This document shows, piece by piece, positions 5,873 through 6,132 of a DNA stretch of 6,132 bases. This stretch comes from Thermococci archaeon (GTDB taxonomy: Archaea; Methanobacteriota_B; Thermococci; Thermococcales; Thermococcaceae), in contig QMUI01000054.1 in NCBI GenBank assembly GCA_003660485.1, forward strand, positions 1 through 6,132, given 5' to 3'. The stretch's first letter is position 1, and every line of letters begins with the position of its first letter. The position numbers were made by a program, and so were the translations under genes. The notes beneath the pieces were generated by a model. That model was given only the letters and a program-made list of their open reading frames with translations, was not told the origin of the DNA and did not search any database.

Positions 5873-6132
5873 TCACCTCTTTGCCAGTGCTAGTATCTTG
5901 CTCTCACCGGGATCAACTATTGCAAGTGAAGCTACGACGAAAGGCTTACCAAGCAAGGTTCCCAACTCAACGCTCGTTCCCTCAAACTCATAGACAGGAA
6001 TGTCGCTGAGCTTTGCGTAGTAATAGATGTCATCCTTGATTTCCTTAGGAGCGTTCTTTGCAACGATTATTAGCTTAGCACCGCCTGTCTTTGCCAACCT
6101 TATTGTTTCATTAGAACCGAGAATAACCTTAC
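5873..6132 (-). CDS. rpl30e: 50S ribosomal protein eL30 (5'-truncated by window edge)
   Basis: On the minus strand the frame is open from the window edge (first complete codon AAG at 6130-6128) to TGA 5875-5873, giving 85 visible residues. The archaeal protein has about 100 residues, so about 15 N-terminal residues are missing. The conserved L7Ae/L30e fold signature is clear: GSNETIR, then [47 protein letters not shown], and [16 protein letters not shown] at the end. The family binds kink-turn RNA; eL30 is a large-subunit protein in archaea and eukaryotes. A TTG at 6097 is an internal codon, not a start, because the family sequence continues upstream of it. In archaea this gene commonly follows the RNA polymerase A'' subunit gene, which would be expected just beyond the window. 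Confidence 0.95.
   Translation of the reverse strand, partial: KVILGSNETIRLAKTGGAKLIIVAKNAPKEIKDDIYYYAKLSDIPVYEFEGTSVELGTLLGKPFVVASLAIVDPGESKILALAKR

Noticed and set aside
5827..6009. Plus-strand open frame of 60 codons
   Set aside because: It is antisense to the start of the nusA-like gene and the end of rpl30e, with no independent support.

Overview
The window reads as a chromosome segment of a hyperthermophilic euryarchaeon of the Thermococcales, most likely Pyrococcus. The clues are the archaeal gene set (archease, archaeal TruD, Pth2, NusA-like KH protein, L30e), lysine- and glutamate-rich proteins, Shine-Dalgarno (SD) sites of the GGTGA type, and the archease / m5C methyltransferase pairing known from Pyrococcus. 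The exact species cannot be fixed from the sequence alone.

Plus strand, left to right: the 3' end of an archease gene (1-333), then about 1.08 kb without an intact gene (334-1411), a complete tRNA m5C methyltransferase (1412-2344), and a small unrecognised gene of 82 codons (start preferred at 2390, end 2638). Minus strand, read right to left: the 3' part of rpl30e (6132-5873), an archaeal nusA-like gene (5864-5427), rps12 (5416-4973), rps7 (4967-4320), pth2 (4288-3932) and truD (3839-2607). The two strands converge, and the small gene and truD overlap by 32 bp at their 3' ends.

The genes fall into two functional groups. One is the conserved archaeal transcription/translation cluster L30e-NusA-S12-S7, packed so tightly that each stop codon lies in or beside the SD site of the next gene. 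The other is a tRNA-centred set: archease (cofactor of the RNA ligase RtcB), an m5C methyltransferase, the pseudouridine synthase TruD, and Pth2, which recycles peptidyl-tRNA.

The unusual parts are non-coding or decayed. The archease-methyltransferase pair is split by an AT-rich interval. Its right half is a broken gene for a membrane-anchored protein, carrying an exact 19-bp tandem duplication that shifts the frame. A perfect 28-bp palindrome sits between the methyltransferase and the small gene, and its right arm contains that gene's apparent SD site. A symmetric, interrupted 37-bp palindrome lies between pth2 and truD. I saw no CRISPR array, tRNA, rRNA or intact mobile element.
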